Below are positions 47,221 through 58,831 of a stretch of 64,000 bases of DNA, piece after piece. A program made the position numbers and the translations under genes. Location: NCBI GenBank assembly GCA_902729315.2, contig LR746271.1, forward strand, positions 67,001 through 131,000, given 5' to 3'. Positions within the stretch are counted from its first letter, which is position 1. Each line of letters opens with the position of its first letter. A model generated the notes under the pieces. That model saw nothing but the letters and a program-made list of their open reading frames with translations, was not told where the DNA came from and made no database searches. This DNA comes from Spirodela intermedia. Taxonomy: Eukaryota > Streptophyta > Magnoliopsida > Alismatales > Araceae.

Positions 47221-49172
47221 ATGTCTGCCTACTGCGGGAAGTACGCTGGTATCTCTCTCTCTCTCTCTCGCTCTCTCTATTGCACACACACACACTCCAT
47301 TTCTCTCGACCTCTACTCTCGTCGGCTGTTTGTGGTTTCCTTTCCGGGCGAATGATTTTCACCCGCCTTCTCCCAGTTTTAGCATCGCAACCCCCCTATA
47401 TTCGCTAGATCCGGCGTCGCCCAATTTGGGTTTCCCTTGTATCACCGTGGTCGTTCCGTTTCGGGGTAGGGTTAGGGTTTTTTATTTTGCCGCTTTGGCT
47501 GGGAAATCCTTCGTTTCTAAGCTTTGTCCTATTTTTCGCTTACGTATGCTTTGATTTCCCATCCCATTCAACTCTATGCATCGTCTCCTACTTCTTGGTC
47601 CCATTCCTCACTCCCCTTCTGCTGCTGCTGCTGTGCTCTTCCGCCTCCCGTTTCGGCTCTCTGGTCACCTGTTCTAGCTCTCCCCTTCATACTGGATAAG
47701 CTTCCTCCATTGACTCGAGGTGTGCCCCTATCCGTCTGCAAAACTGTAATCCTTTTGTCTCCGCTGTTTGGATTCATCCTCTCCCGTTACCATCTCTCTC
47801 GCGCATCTCGGTCATCGCCATTTGGTGGATGGATTTACCACTGCTAGAACATGCCCCGTCTTTTCTGCGCATTCGAGGAGGACTCTCTGGGAGGAGAGTC
47901 GTCCCGGTTGCCGATGATTGATTACCCCGCCAAGACCGTACGTATTATTCCGCCATGTCGTCGCGACTTTCAGTAGCCTTCTGCCATGCCTGACATGGGA
48001 GTACCTCGGCTGTCTCTGGTTTTCCTTCTCGCTGAAGCGAGCTTCTACCTTGGTTGGTGCCGTCGGTCAATTTTCTCGTGGAGTTGCGTGCTTATGAGGC
48101 GACCTCTGACTTTCTCTCTGCAGATGAGCTTGCCAAGAACGCCGCCTACATTGGAACCCCGGGTAAGGGGATTCTCGCTGCGGACGAGTCCACTGGCACA
48201 ATCGGGAAGCGTCTGTCGAGCATCAATGTGGAGAACGTGGAGTCCAACCGGCGCACCCTTCGCGAGCTGCTCTTCACCACCCCCGGTGCGCTGCAGTACC
48301 TGAGCGGGGTCATCCTCTTCGAGGAGACCCTGTATCAGAAGACCGCCGTGGGGAAGCCCTTCGTGGACGTCCTCAACGAAGGCGGCGTCCTCCCTGGAAT
48401 CAAGGTGGACAAGGGCACCGTGGAGCTGGCCGGCACCAATGGGGAGACCACCACTCAGGGCCTCGATGACCTCGGCAAACGCTGCGCCAAGTACTACGAG
48501 GCCGGAGCTCGCTTCGCAAAGTGGCGCGCCGTCCTCAAGATCGGCGCAACCGAGCCGTCTCAGCTGGCGATCACTGAGAACGCAAATGGCTTGGCTAGAT
48601 ACGCCATCATCTGCCAGGAGAATGGCCTGGTTCCTATTGTGGAACCCGAGATCCTCGTTGACGGGTCTCACGACATCGAGCGCTGCGCGGCCGTGACGGA
48701 GCGGGTCCTCGCCGCCGTCTATAAGGCGCTGAACGATCACCACGTCTTTCTCGAGGGAACGTTGCTGAAGCCGAACATGGTCACGCCCGGGTCGGATGCG
48801 GCAAAGGTGGCGCCGAAGGTGGTGGCGGAGCACACGGTGAGGGCCCTTCAGCGGACCGTCCCCGCCGCAGTTCCGGCCATCGTTTTCCTCTCTGGCGGGC
48901 AGAGCGAGGAGGAGGCGACGCTGAACCTGAACGCGATGAACCAGCTCAGCGGGAAGAAGCCCTGGTCCCTGTCCTTCTCCTTCGGTCGCGCCCTGCAGCA
49001 GAGCACGCTGAAGACCTGGGCTGGGAAGGAGGAAAACGTGGGGAAGGCGCAGGCGGCCTTCCTCACCAGGGCCAAGGCCAACTCGGAGGCTACCCTGGGA
49101 ACCTACAAGGGAGACGCCGCCAAGGGAGAAGGCGTCTCGGAGAGCCTCCACGTAAAGGACTACAAGTACTAG
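47221..49172 (+). CDS. FBA: Class I fructose-bisphosphate aldolase, cytosolic type, 2 exons
   Basis: Exons 47221-47248 and 48124-49172 give 358 aa, the exact length usual for plant cytosolic aldolase. The enzyme cleaves fructose-1,6-bisphosphate to dihydroxyacetone phosphate and glyceraldehyde-3-phosphate. Exon 1 codes only MSAYCGKYA plus one base of the next codon. It joins to [23 protein letters not shown]. Other motifs are RENRR-like [23 protein letters not shown], the Schiff-base lysine in [10 protein letters not shown] and the C-terminal tyrosine in KDYKY. There is no transit peptide, which sets it apart from plastid isoforms. Intron 1 (875 nt) starts with (CT)n and holds a telo-box-like TTAGGGTTT at 47472-47480. 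The frame stays open upstream into the intron (from 48054), but that extension is not conserved. Confidence 0.96.
47252..47278. repeat. (CT)n microsatellite at the start of aldolase intron 1
   Basis: A CT run with one interruption begins two bases after the donor GT. Its closeness to the splice site makes length variation potentially relevant. Confidence 0.85.
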
Positions 49173-50337
49173 CTCCGGGTTGCTCTGGCTTTCTCTTTCG
49201 GCCATGAGCCCGTCTGCCGAGGGGTTTTGGGCTTGGATGATGTATCAGCTGCCTGTAGTTCGCCTGAATAAGTTGGAAGAGGGTTCCCCTCTCCAACACA
49301 CCCGGTTTGGACGAGGACCGCTAGGTGTATCCTCTGGCTCGAAGAGGCGGGTCTGCTCTGGTTTTTCCTCCTTTTATGTCCGTTTCGACTCGGTGTGGTA
49401 ATCTGTGGCTGTCATCATGCGGATTCTCCAAAGACAGCGGCGGTCGAACACCACGCTGTGTAATTTCTCCGCCTGACTAACCAAGCTCTCCGAGATTCCG
49501 GCGTGGAGGCCCACGAGATGGGGGGCGAGCATGAAACAGGGGCAGATCCAGACAGAGGGAACCAGGGGGGCCAATCAAACTAGACGAAGCATCCAATGTA
49601 ATCGGCCCATCCATCGTTTTTTTAATTCCCCGATTCATGGTGTCCGAAGAAGGTCGACTGCTTGCGGCTTTGGAAGAACTCTCTGTCATGAACCATTTAT
49701 CTGATTCGAAGCTAATTCGCGTCACTGAGCTAATTGGCTATCAAAACGTGGAACTCAATAGCAGCAATTTTTTTATTCACCCCCACGGGAGCGGAGTTAA
49801 CGCGACAAAGGTCCGATATTTTCCAACGCAAAGGTCCCGTGATATCTTTCACTGGAGGCGGTAGGGTGAGCGGACAGCGCCACCGTCTCGACGGCGCCTT
49901 TGCTGCTATCGCCGAGAGTCCCAAGCGCAGCAGCAATAAGGGCGTCGCTCTTCTCTGCTCGCCTCTGGCGCTCCCTCACCTCACCTACTATTTCTTCCCA
50001 CACATCCTCTCTTATGAGCCCACCAACTTTCTCATGGCATATACGTGCACCGCCAACTTTCCGGCTCCCTCCCCCCTGGCAATCCGCGCATAATAAACAG
50101 GCTCTCCCTTCCCTCTCGCCACCTCAGAGTTCCCACAGGACAGCTTGCAGGCCGGGGAGCCAGTAAATGTTCTCTGCTACTCTCCCTCACCAAATTTCTC
50201 CAGCTCCTCTATTATGGCTCTCGTCTCTTTTCCCTCCCCCATAAGAAGAAGAAGATCGGATGAGGAGAGAGGCCTCGTCTATCTCTCCTTACCGGCCGAC
50301 GCTCCGGCTCTCGTTCCAACCCACCCACCCGGAGGCC
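49173..50337. other. Intergenic region: aldolase 3' end and CYP77A promoter
   Basis: About 1.2 kb between two plus-strand genes. The last 350 bp before the P450 start are C/T-rich; 'cgcataataaac' at about 50087-50098 is the nearest TATA-like element. I see no gene and no notable repeat. Confidence 0.55.
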
Positions 50338-51930
50338 ATGGCTTCCCTCCCCGACCGAGCCTCTTCTCTCTGCAGCTCCCAGCTCCTCCTCACCTCCCTG
50401 ACCTTCGCCATCCCCCTCTTTTTCTTCCTCTTCCGGAAGAAGAGCAGATCCCGCGATCTCTGGAGGCTCCCTCCGGGTCCCCCCGGCTGGCCCGTCGTCG
50501 GCAATCTCTTCCAGGTAGCCCTCTCCGGGAAGTTCTTCATGCACTACGTGCGCGACCTCATTCCGGTCTACGGGCCTATCTTCACCCTCCGCATGGGCTC
50601 CCGCACTCTTATAATCGTTAGCAGCTCCGAGCTGGCCCACCAGGCCCTCGTACAGAAGGGTCAAGTCTTCGCCTCCAGGCCGGCTGAGAACCCCACGCGG
50701 GCCGTCTTCAGCTGCGACAAGTTTACCGTCAACTCCGCCATCTACGGCCCCGAGTGGCGCTCCCTCCGCCGGAACATGGTCTCCGGCATGCTCTCCCCCT
50801 CCCGCCTCCGCGAGTTCGCCGGCGTCCGCCAGGACACGATGGACCGCCTCGTTGCCCGGCTCCACGCCGAGGCCGACGCCAGCGGGGGCGCCGTCTGGGT
50901 GCTGCGGAACGCCCGTTTCGCCGTCTTCTGTATCCTGCTCGCCATGTGCTTCGGCCTCGACCTCAGCGAGGAGGAGATCATCAATGTCGACCAGGTCATG
51001 AAGCAGGTGCTCATCGTGCTCAACCCCCGGATGGACGACTTCTTCCCTCTGCTGGCCCCCTTCTTCCCACGGCAGCGGAGAGAGGCCATGCAGATGAGGC
51101 AGATACAGATCGGCACGCTGGTACCTCTCATCGATCGGCGGCGGGCAGTGTTGCGGGGCCACCAGGTCGGCGCTGCAGAGAAGGCGACGGCGCCCTTCTC
51201 CTACCTCGACACCTTGGTTGACCTCAAGGTGGAGGGGAGGGCGTCGTCTCCCACTGACCCGGAGCTCGTCAGCCTCTGCTCGGAGTTCATCAACGGCGGT
51301 ACAGATACCACCGCCACGGCCATCGAGTGGGGGGTCGGCCGGCTGATCGAGAACCCGCCCATGCAGTCCAGGCTCTACGACGAGATCGCGGCGCATTGCG
51401 GCCGCCGGAAGGTGGAGGAGACCGACCTGGACAAGATTCCGTACCTTCAAGCCTTCGTGAAGGAGCTACTCCGGAAACATCCGCCGACCTACTTCTCGCT
51501 GACCCACGCGGTGGTGGAGCCGACGACGCTCGGGGGCTACGACATCCCGCCAGGAGTAAATGTGGATTTCTACCTGCCGACGATATCCGAGGACCCGAGG
51601 TCCTGGCGGAACCCGCGGGCGTTCGAGCCCGAACGGTTCCTCTCCGGCGGCGAAGGAGCAGACATGACGGGGGTGAGAGGGGTGAAGATGATACCGTTCG
51701 GAGCGGGGAGGAGGATCTGCCCGGGTCTGGGGATGGGGGTGACCCACATCGCCCTCATGCTGGCCCGGATGGTGCAGGAGTTCGAGTGGACCCCGCACCC
51801 GGAGCATCCCGGGGTGGAGCTCGACGAGAAGTTCGAGTTCACCGTTGTCATGGCTCGGACTCTCCGGGCGGTCGTCCGGCCGAGGAATCAGCAGCCGGGG
51901 GGACAAACGGGGCCGGGACGGCGTGAATGA
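50338..51930 (+). CDS. CYP77A: CYP77A-type cytochrome P450, intronless
   Basis: A single exon encodes 530 aa. CYP77A enzymes hydroxylate or epoxidise fatty acids and supply cutin monomers (in-chain hydroxylation). They sit in the ER membrane with an N-terminal anchor (LLLTSLTFAIPLFFFLF, about 17-33). The Pro-rich hinge LPPGPPGWPVVGN follows. The I-helix is GGTDTTATAIEW (about 319-330), the ExxR is KELLRKHPP, and the heme loop is PFGAGRRICPGLG with the ligand cysteine near 461. RPAENPTRAVFSC and the absence of introns fit CYP77A. I chose the ATG at 50338 (MASLPDRAS) rather than the in-frame ATG at 50260, because the extra 26 residues are not P450-like and would push the anchor inward. The Gly/Gln-rich tail after VVRPRN is longer than in most relatives. 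Confidence 0.95.
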   Translation: MASLPDRASSLCSSQLLLTSLTFAIPLFFFLFRKKSRSRDLWRLPPGPPGWPVVGNLFQVALSGKFFMHYVRDLIPVYGPIFTLRMGSRTLIIVSSSELAHQALVQKGQVFASRPAENPTRAVFSCDKFTVNSAIYGPEWRSLRRNMVSGMLSPSRLREFAGVRQDTMDRLVARLHAEADASGGAVWVLRNARFAVFCILLAMCFGLDLSEEEIINVDQVMKQVLIVLNPRMDDFFPLLAPFFPRQRREAMQMRQIQIGTLVPLIDRRRAVLRGHQVGAAEKATAPFSYLDTLVDLKVEGRASSPTDPELVSLCSEFINGGTDTTATAIEWGVGRLIENPPMQSRLYDEIAAHCGRRKVEETDLDKIPYLQAFVKELLRKHPPTYFSLTHAVVEPTTLGGYDIPPGVNVDFYLPTISEDPRSWRNPRAFEPERFLSGGEGADMTGVRGVKMIPFGAGRRICPGLGMGVTHIALMLARMVQEFEWTPHPEHPGVELDEKFEFTVVMARTLRAVVRPRNQQPGGQTGPGRRE

Positions 51931-52717
51931 AACCATGTTATACCCGGGGGTACGACGCGGATATGCCCGGCGTTCTGTACTGAACTGCACTCGAATACAG
52001 TGGGGGTAGCCAGCCATCTTCTTCCTCCTCCGCAGCATGAACATGCGAGCCCGTCGTCTAATATTGTCGCAAGTTTCTTATATAATATGCGCAGCATCGT
52101 CTTGTGCGAGATCCAGAACACATAAATACCTCAATTCCCGCGACGAAACGTGCGTCAACAGCTGGACTGACTGAATGGGAGCAATCATGCACGCTTCGCC
52201 CTGTCAATGGCTGTGACTGAAGGAAGTTGAAGGATCAGACTGGACGAGCCATGATAGCGACGGTGGCGATGACGGCACAATGCATGAACTCCCCCGTGTG
52301 AAGGCACATCGGATTTGGTGCAGAGGGCCCGATCCCACGAGATGCGTTGGGCAATTTATTTTTCATAATCTAAGTAAAACGGAAAATTATGACTGGCTCT
52401 GAGATTATCCATCCGCTCTATCGCAGGCTGGGTTCGTGTTGGATCGGCCAATATTTCTATCGGACCGAGCCAGACGCTCCAGGAGATCTATCGCGTTTAT
52501 CGCATCGTGGTTTGAACGCTGGGAAAATCCTCCGGCCCGCGCAGGGGTCTGAAAATTAAGTCAAGACGAGCCTGAGGGAAGATACTGGGGCCGACTGATC
52601 GGCTGGGTGTGGTGCCCTGTCCCCTACCCTCTTCCCCAAGGCCATCTCCACAACCCCGGAAGGAGGAGGAGGGCGTAGGGGAATCCTAGGATGATGATGG
52701 TATCTCCTACCCCTCGG
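51931..52717. other. Convergent intergenic region: CYP77A and TRM-like 3' ends
   Basis: About 0.8 kb between two stop codons that face each other. I see no coding exon and no distinct repeat. Confidence 0.6.
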
Positions 52718-54946
52718 TTAAGTTATCGACAGCTCCACGGCGAGCTCGTGCACCAGCACGGAGAATACGACGGCTGACAACTCCGCCGCCACCTCCGGGA
52801 CTTGCTCCTGGCACCCCCTCCGCGCGTCCCCCTCCTCCCGCAGATCCAACTTTACCATCACGTCGACGGTGTCCGACTCCACCCCTTTCCAGGGCTCCAG
52901 CCTCCTCCGCATCGTCGAGTCGGGACTGCGGTCTCCCTCATCGTCGAGTCGGCGGTCCAAGGCGACCGGGTCGAGGTCTGCTAGCCTCTCGAAGCTGGAG
53001 ATTCTGTGCAGCAACTCCTGTTTGCTTCCTGTGCGCCAGACAGACGATCAAACAGCGGATCGCACTTTGAATTCAAATTTCTGTCGATTGCGCTCTGCAG
53101 ACTCCACGGCGTCCTCGTCGACGGGAGGGAGCGAGGAGGCGGGTGAAGGGGGGAGAAGAGACGTACTCTGCAGAGTGGCCAGCCGGCGCTGGAAGGAGTC
53201 GTCGTCGTCGGCCACCGCTGGATCCGCCGCGTCCCCCTCAGCTGTTCCACGATGCCGGCCATCCTCCTCCTCGTAGAAGGGCAGGTCGAGGACGGACACA
53301 GGGCTCAACTGTTCCTTCTCCTCCCCCTCGAGCGGAGCCCCCGCCCTCTCCCCGAACAGCTGCCGCAGAAAGAACAGTGTCAAGGCAGGGCAAGCCAAGC
53401 GAAACCAGGCGATGGAGGGAAGCCCTCGATAACACTCTTCGGTCTTTTTCCCAACAGAAGAATACATAAATAAAAAAACCCAGACGGTGAGGAATGCTCC
53501 CAAATCGCACACGAGGCTGCTGGTACCGATAGACCGTTCCTTCCACACAGACAAGATAAGACCATCCTTTGCTCCCCATCCCTCCGCCGGCCGCCCCATC
53601 ACGACGCTTGCTCGATTTGTTTGTTTATCACAAAAATACGACGGCGGGCAGGCTCACGTGCGTCGGACGCATCCCGCCGCTCCACATGCTGAAAGCCGGA
53701 ACCAATACTCAGCCGGAAAAGCCGCCGGCGTTCAAGGTCCGACTTGAGTAGATTATAGGAATTCATTCAACTAAGGAATCCCAGGCGAATACCGGCGGCG
53801 TAGATTCGGGAGCTTGATCTACTTCAATCCGCGCACGTGTACACCTGTCTATACGTATGATGAGCTCGAGGCTGGTCGAAGGACTAGCGAGGGGGACCCC
53901 GCATTGGATTCGAGGAGGGGGAGGACAGGAACAGATGAGCGAACGAATTAATTAAAAGGCGTGCGACCGGATGCCGGAGGTGTGATCCCCCTAAGACGAC
54001 AAATCCGAATACGACCGGAGCGGAAGAGGGAGAGAGGGAGAGGGAGGGGTGGCGCACGTACCTCGGTGCTACGACCCGGCTCGGAGACGGACGGCGGTGG
54101 CGTCGTCGGGGGGGGGGTAGCCGGCGAGCCCGGCTCCGCGTCGTCGCATGAGGAGCTAACGATGGCTGGCCCCTCGCCTAGCGCGTAGCCTCCGTCGAAC
54201 GCCGGCGGTGGACGCCCGCCGTCGTAGAGAGGGCACTCGGGGAGGCCGCACCTGCAACTGACGGGGCTCCGCCCCTCCTTGCCCTCTCCGGTGGGTCGAG
54301 GACCGAACTTGTCGGGGAGTGGCTCGCCAGAATGTACTTCCTCTTCGCTCCCTCTCGCTGTATCAGACGTTGCCCGGTCGTCTTCGCCTCCGAGTGGGTC
54401 TTCGTCTGAGATCTTGGAGGATTCGCCCTCCACTTTCTCACCCCCCGCGATCCCCAGGTGGCGCTTCTGGGAGGACAGCCTCTTCACGAGGAAATCGACG
54501 AAGCCCGAATGGACAACGTTCACTGAGCTGTCGTCCGCATTGACTCCGCCTTTCCTGCTCCTCCTCCGCTTCTTCCTGTTCGGCTGCAGCTGCTGCCGTT
54601 CTTGCTTCTGATCATTGGTGCTCCTTGAAACTGTCTCCAGGAGGAACGCGGTGGAGATCCTGGCCGACGAGAAGGGGTTCTTCGCAAGGGCGAGGCACGA
54701 CAGCAGTGACCGCCGCTTGACACTGCAGCTCCGGAAGTGGGCGAGCGAAGCGCTGCTGCTTCTCAACAGGGAGGACGCAGAGGGAGGCGGCGTATGCCTC
54801 GGGCGCTGCTGGAACGGTGCCCTTGGCGGCGATGATGTGTCGGACGACGGCAGCTGAAGTTGGCGGCGCCTGTCCCGGATAAAGCTCTGGAGGGCGAAGG
54901 GCTCCTGATCCTCTCTCAGTATCTCGTAGAGATGTCTCCCCCCCAT
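52718..54946 (-). CDS. TRM27/TRM28-like protein (TON1-recruiting-motif family), 3 exons
   Basis: Exons in minus-strand order: 54946-54062, 53359-53167, 53028-52718. The product is 462 aa. TRM proteins are plant microtubule-associated factors, several of which recruit TON1/FASS. The N-terminus GGRHLYEILREDQEPF resembles the conserved start of the TRM27/28 pair, followed by FIRDRR. Later come a basic cluster (RKKRRRSRKGG), SGFVDFLVKRL and an acidic Ser-rich linker. The C-terminal block SKQELLHRISSFERLADLDP continues through RRLEPWKGVESDTVDVMVKLDL to VFSVLVHELAVEL, a helical region typical of the group. The exon 2-3 junction (CAG A|GA AGC) keeps the frame. Function at this locus is inferred only from family. 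The middle of the protein is low-complexity. Confidence 0.8.
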
Positions 54947-56272
54947 CGCGGGAAAGAGGAAGAAGACAGAAGGGAGTGGGACGCAGGAGGAGAAGAGGAG
55001 GCCAAGAAGACGGGTGGGAGAGGGAAGTGAGTGTGTGGTCTTCGAATTCCCGGTATTTGAGGGATTTCCAGAGTATTCTAAAAAGGAGGACAGGGCGCAG
55101 GAGGTACATCTGATATATGGAGCGAGCGTCTTCTCAACTCCGAACACGTACCATATCTACGTCCACGAGGCTGTAGATGGTGACCAAAGAGATAGATGTG
55201 GATGCCCCTCTCCCTCTCCCTCTCCCTCTCTCTCGTACATGCAGACGCGACAATGGTGGAAAGCGCGCGAGCGAGAGAGAGAGAGAGAGAGAGAGTATCT
55301 CTTTCTCTTCCCCCCCCCCGCTCCTCCCTGTCGTTAGGTTTGACGAAGGAGAGAGAGAGTGAGAGGACGCCGCACTGCGAGTAATCTCCCGACCGGCGGC
55401 AGGAGGCGGAGGGGAGTAGAAAGAGGGGAAGCAGCAGTAGAAAAATCAAAGCTTGGATTATCAGAGCACGTAAAGACGAAGGTTTCATCGCAAGGACGAG
55501 ATGGCCAGCTCAAATCGGACGACGCGTGGCGTCGAAGGCAGCGATGTGGAGATCGGTCGGATCTTCTGCCCCTCAAACCGCTGGTTTCTGGATTCACGGA
55601 GGTCCTGTTGTCGGTATTCTTGTCGTGTCTCCTCGAGAGCTGTCCTCCGTGAGGAAAAATACAGCCTGCATGAACACCACCCCTCCGTGACGCTCTGTGC
55701 AAACGAGGGGGCTGTCAGTGAGATGAAACCAGGGGAAACGCAAGACGAGAGAAAGAAGGGGGGGGGGGTCTTGTCCATCATCAGATCTAATATCTCGCAA
55801 AAGCATGGCCCGCAGTCCGGATGGGGGATGGGTTTCTCCAGCTTGAATCGAAACACCAATAAGATCGAGTTCCACATGATTCGCGTTGCACTAGTACTGT
55901 CAAACGCCTGATCGAGTGGAACCCATGCACTGAAGAACAAAAAAATTCAAACAACTAGGAGGCAGGGGCCTCTTCCCCCCTTTTAAAAGTCTGGTACCAA
56001 AACATAGAAACTAAACGGCGTATGAAATCAACGAATCCGCTGATTTTCGTACTAAAATAAACAAAAAGGGCATTTGAAACACAGTGGCTTCTCTCCTCAC
56101 AGCCGCGCGACGACGACTGGGGCATCGCCACCTTCTCCAACGACCCAACATGATGCGCAAGCTCCACCATGTTCGGTCAATTCCTCGTCTGTAGACAAAG
56201 AATAATAGATGTTGACTCAGAAATCATAGAGAGAGAAAGTTCGGCCTCAGCCGCACGCAAGAACGCGCTCGA
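54947..56272. other. Intergenic region: TRM-like promoter and neuroguidin-like 3' end
   Basis: About 1.3 kb between two minus-strand genes. A (GA)n tract is at 55273-55295 and other C/T- or G/A-rich stretches cluster at 55200-55360, upstream of the TRM-like start. Frames at 55501-55911 (plus) and 55485-55940 (minus) overlap each other and match nothing known to me, so I do not call them. Confidence 0.55.
55273..55295. repeat. (GA)n microsatellite upstream of the TRM-like gene
   Basis: An uninterrupted GA run of about 23 bp. A nearby (CTCTCC)n-like stretch on the same strand (about 55206-55232) forms a loosely complementary partner. Confidence 0.85.
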
Positions 56273-58831
56273 TCAAAGCCTCTCATCTACCTTGCGCTTC
56301 TTGAATCTCTTTCCTCCCTGCCCAGGATTCATGAAGCTGGGTTCATCGGGATCGCCGGACTTCCCCAGAGGTAAGGCTCTGACATCATCAAAGAAATCTG
56401 ATAACCCGAGCAACCTGATGCATGGTCATTGGAAGGCGACGTCAGGCGCCGATTCTGAGTGGAGAGCTTCTAAAAAGAAAAACCAACTTCATCGACATAT
56501 AAGAAGAGGCGACGTAGCAAGCAGAACCGAACCAAAAGAGGGAATGCAATCGAAAGGGCAGAGGTATCATACCAATTCCTATCTCTAGACGAAAATAGGA
56601 GCCGCCCATTTTCTTATCTACTTCTTGAACCGGAATTTTGAAGCTTATGAACCAGGTCATAGCACTGCTCGTGTTAAACGAAAAGCCTACCTCTCAAGTT
56701 GCATGCGTAGGTTGAAATACATGATCAGTTTTCTCTCTGTCGATGCCCCCTCAACTGGGGCATCGGGGGTCCTTTCCGTCTGAGTTTTCTAGTTAAGTTA
56801 TGACCATCGTTATGGCCATCATTTATGGGGGCATTCCCTCGAAAAAAGAAAATCCCTTCTCATTTAGATTTCGAGCGGTCAAACTGGGACGCGACTGGGT
56901 AATTGTTCTAAGCTTCTCTACTCAAGAAACGCATTGACGTAGAATAATTGATGGTGTTTGATACAGAAAGGAGGAAAATATGTGATCTACTAAAGCGGAA
57001 GAAGAAGAGAGAAGTCATGACCGCAATATCGATATATGGAAGAGAGATGACGATAAGTACCATTAACACAGGGATGAAATGCGGCATACCCGTTCCTCGA
57101 CTTCCTGAGATGCTTCTCCATCTTCTTATCAAGCTTGGTAACAGGAGCACGGATAAAGAGCTCCTCTTCCTGCCTCGCACGCTCTTCTAGCATTGCTTTG
57201 TACCTTGTAACATCCCTGCTCTCTGCACCGATCGTTTCTCTCAACTGCACATCATGAGAAAGCACAAAAGGCTCAAACAGGCGCAACAGGAGCCGCAGGG
57301 ACTATGAAGAGATTGGAATTTTGTGGAAAAAGAAAAAGAAAAAAAAGAGTGAGTTGCAGAATCGACCTCTTCAGGCCTCCCCTCAATCTCATCCATGAGC
57401 TCCTTTGCCAGCGTGCTCTGTTTTGCTCGCATCAGCACATCTCTGTCCTTCCTCATCGCCTGTTTTTCCTTCCTTGATATCTTGTCATCATCGTCCATAC
57501 TTGTAGGTGCAAAGCGAGGAGGGCGGTAGACACCCGATCCATTCTGCAGCAAAAGCAAGTAAGATGATACCATTTCTGCGACTGAATTAGAAACAACAAC
57601 AGAGCCTGAACATGAGTCGCTCCCTGAAATTAAAATGGCTCGATCAAAGGGTTTGGCATCTATCTTGAGGTCGAATTTCTATAGTTTTCATAGGAAATAA
57701 ACCCTGAATCATTCCAAGACCACCCCTTTAGATACCCGGCAAAATTAAAACAGAATTTCCAGAAGGAAACTATTGCGGTCAACTGAGCCAAGTAAGGCAA
57801 GCTAAAACGTTGCGATAATGATTACCAAAACCATTAATGATCAAGCAGGTTGTCAGGAATGTGTTTGACTTATTTCCACAAGAAGGGCGATCAGGGTTTT
57901 TCCAGTGTGCATTTGCTTCTTCCAGAGCAGAGCCAACGTAAGTATACTGAGGCAGAACCAACTGAGAGGAAACCAAATAGACACACTAATGCAGCTTGTA
58001 AAGAGGGAAGGAGAAAATCTATTCACCTGAGCGTCCTGATCGATTTTGCTGACGAGCATGTCAGGGTTCGGCCTATACTTCAGCGGATCCCCTGCATCCT
58101 GAGAATTATCTTTTCCTCCATCCGACGCCACTTTGTTTGGCAGCGCAGTGTTAGCAGCCCTTGTAAGCTTCTGGACTTGGTAATCGAGCTTCTTATCTAT
58201 TGGGCGAATCTGTGTACCATATAGCATACACATCATGATCTTCGCGTCATAGAAAACAACTCATAATAAACCGGAAAGGAGGAATAAGCAGACCTTCTCC
58301 AGAAACAGTCTGATCTCTACAAGACTCTGTATGACGGGATGCTTCTCGATTGAGAGCCCCTTTGCCTTGCGTAACAGGTAGTAAACGATACACTCACAGT
58401 AGCTCAGAAGAAGGAGGTGCTTCGCATCCAGATAGCTCATTCCCTCCCCTGTTGGATACTGGTTCTCTCTCACCTGTGAAGAATCAATATAGAACAGCAT
58501 GGGTCGAATGTCTCAAAATTCTGATATTCAAAAGAAAAAAATGCAAAAAAACGTTGCGCCCACCTTGGACGTCAGAGCTTCCACTTTGCCCCTCACCAAA
58601 TCTAACCCGTTCTTCATCTCCTTCAACAGCGCCACCAACCGTGGGGCTTCCCTGATAGCAAGGAGCACAATTCCGGAGTTCACATATGAGTGATGAGCGG
58701 GGAGAACACAGACCACAAACTCAAAGTCAAGAATAATGACCATGACCGCGACGACAGAGGAAAGAAAATCCTTACTTGTTCAGGGTTTCTGTGCGGGAAG
58801 CCGGCTGCTCGGCAACCTTGGGACCATCCAT
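56273..58831 (-). CDS. Neuroguidin-like Sas10/Utp3/C1D family protein, 7 exons
   Basis: Exons in minus-strand order: 58831-58776, 58651-58564, 58473-58294, 58209-58027, 57543-57367, 57244-57090, 56414-56273. The product is 326 aa. Family members (yeast Lcp5, animal neuroguidin) act in the nucleolus in small-subunit rRNA processing. The Sas10/C1D domain covers about residues 19-110 (LVALLKEMKNGLDLVRGKVEAL and SYLDAKHLLLLSYC...VYYLLRKAKGLSI). Next is IRPIDKKLDYQVQKL with LKYRPNPDMLV. The C-terminal block VYRPPRFAPTSM, EGRPEEV, RYKAMLEERARQEEELF and HLRKSRNG follows, ending in a basic tail GGKRFKKRKVDERL that should act as a nuclear/nucleolar signal. Exon 1 is short: the first splice turns AAC AA|gtaagg into AAC AAG and so removes an immediate in-frame TAA. 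Confidence 0.93.

Noticed and set aside
47472-47480. TTAGGGTTT as an interstitial telomere
   Set aside because: Only about one repeat unit is present; it is better read as a telo-box element in a first intron.
48054-48123. Upstream in-frame extension of aldolase exon 2
   Set aside because: The extension residues are not aldolase-like; splicing from MSAYCGKYA gives the standard 358-aa protein.
48045-49205. Minus-strand open frame of 386 codons
   Set aside because: Antisense shadow of the aldolase main exon, caused by strong G/C third-position bias.
50260-50337. Earlier in-frame ATG of the P450 gene
   Set aside because: The 26 extra residues are not P450-like and would displace the membrane anchor from the N-terminus.
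50212-51450. Minus-strand open frame of 412 codons
   Set aside because: Antisense shadow of the CYP77A gene.
55501-55911. Plus-strand open frame of 136 codons
   Set aside because: Overlaps an equally long minus frame, matches no family and has no splice partners.
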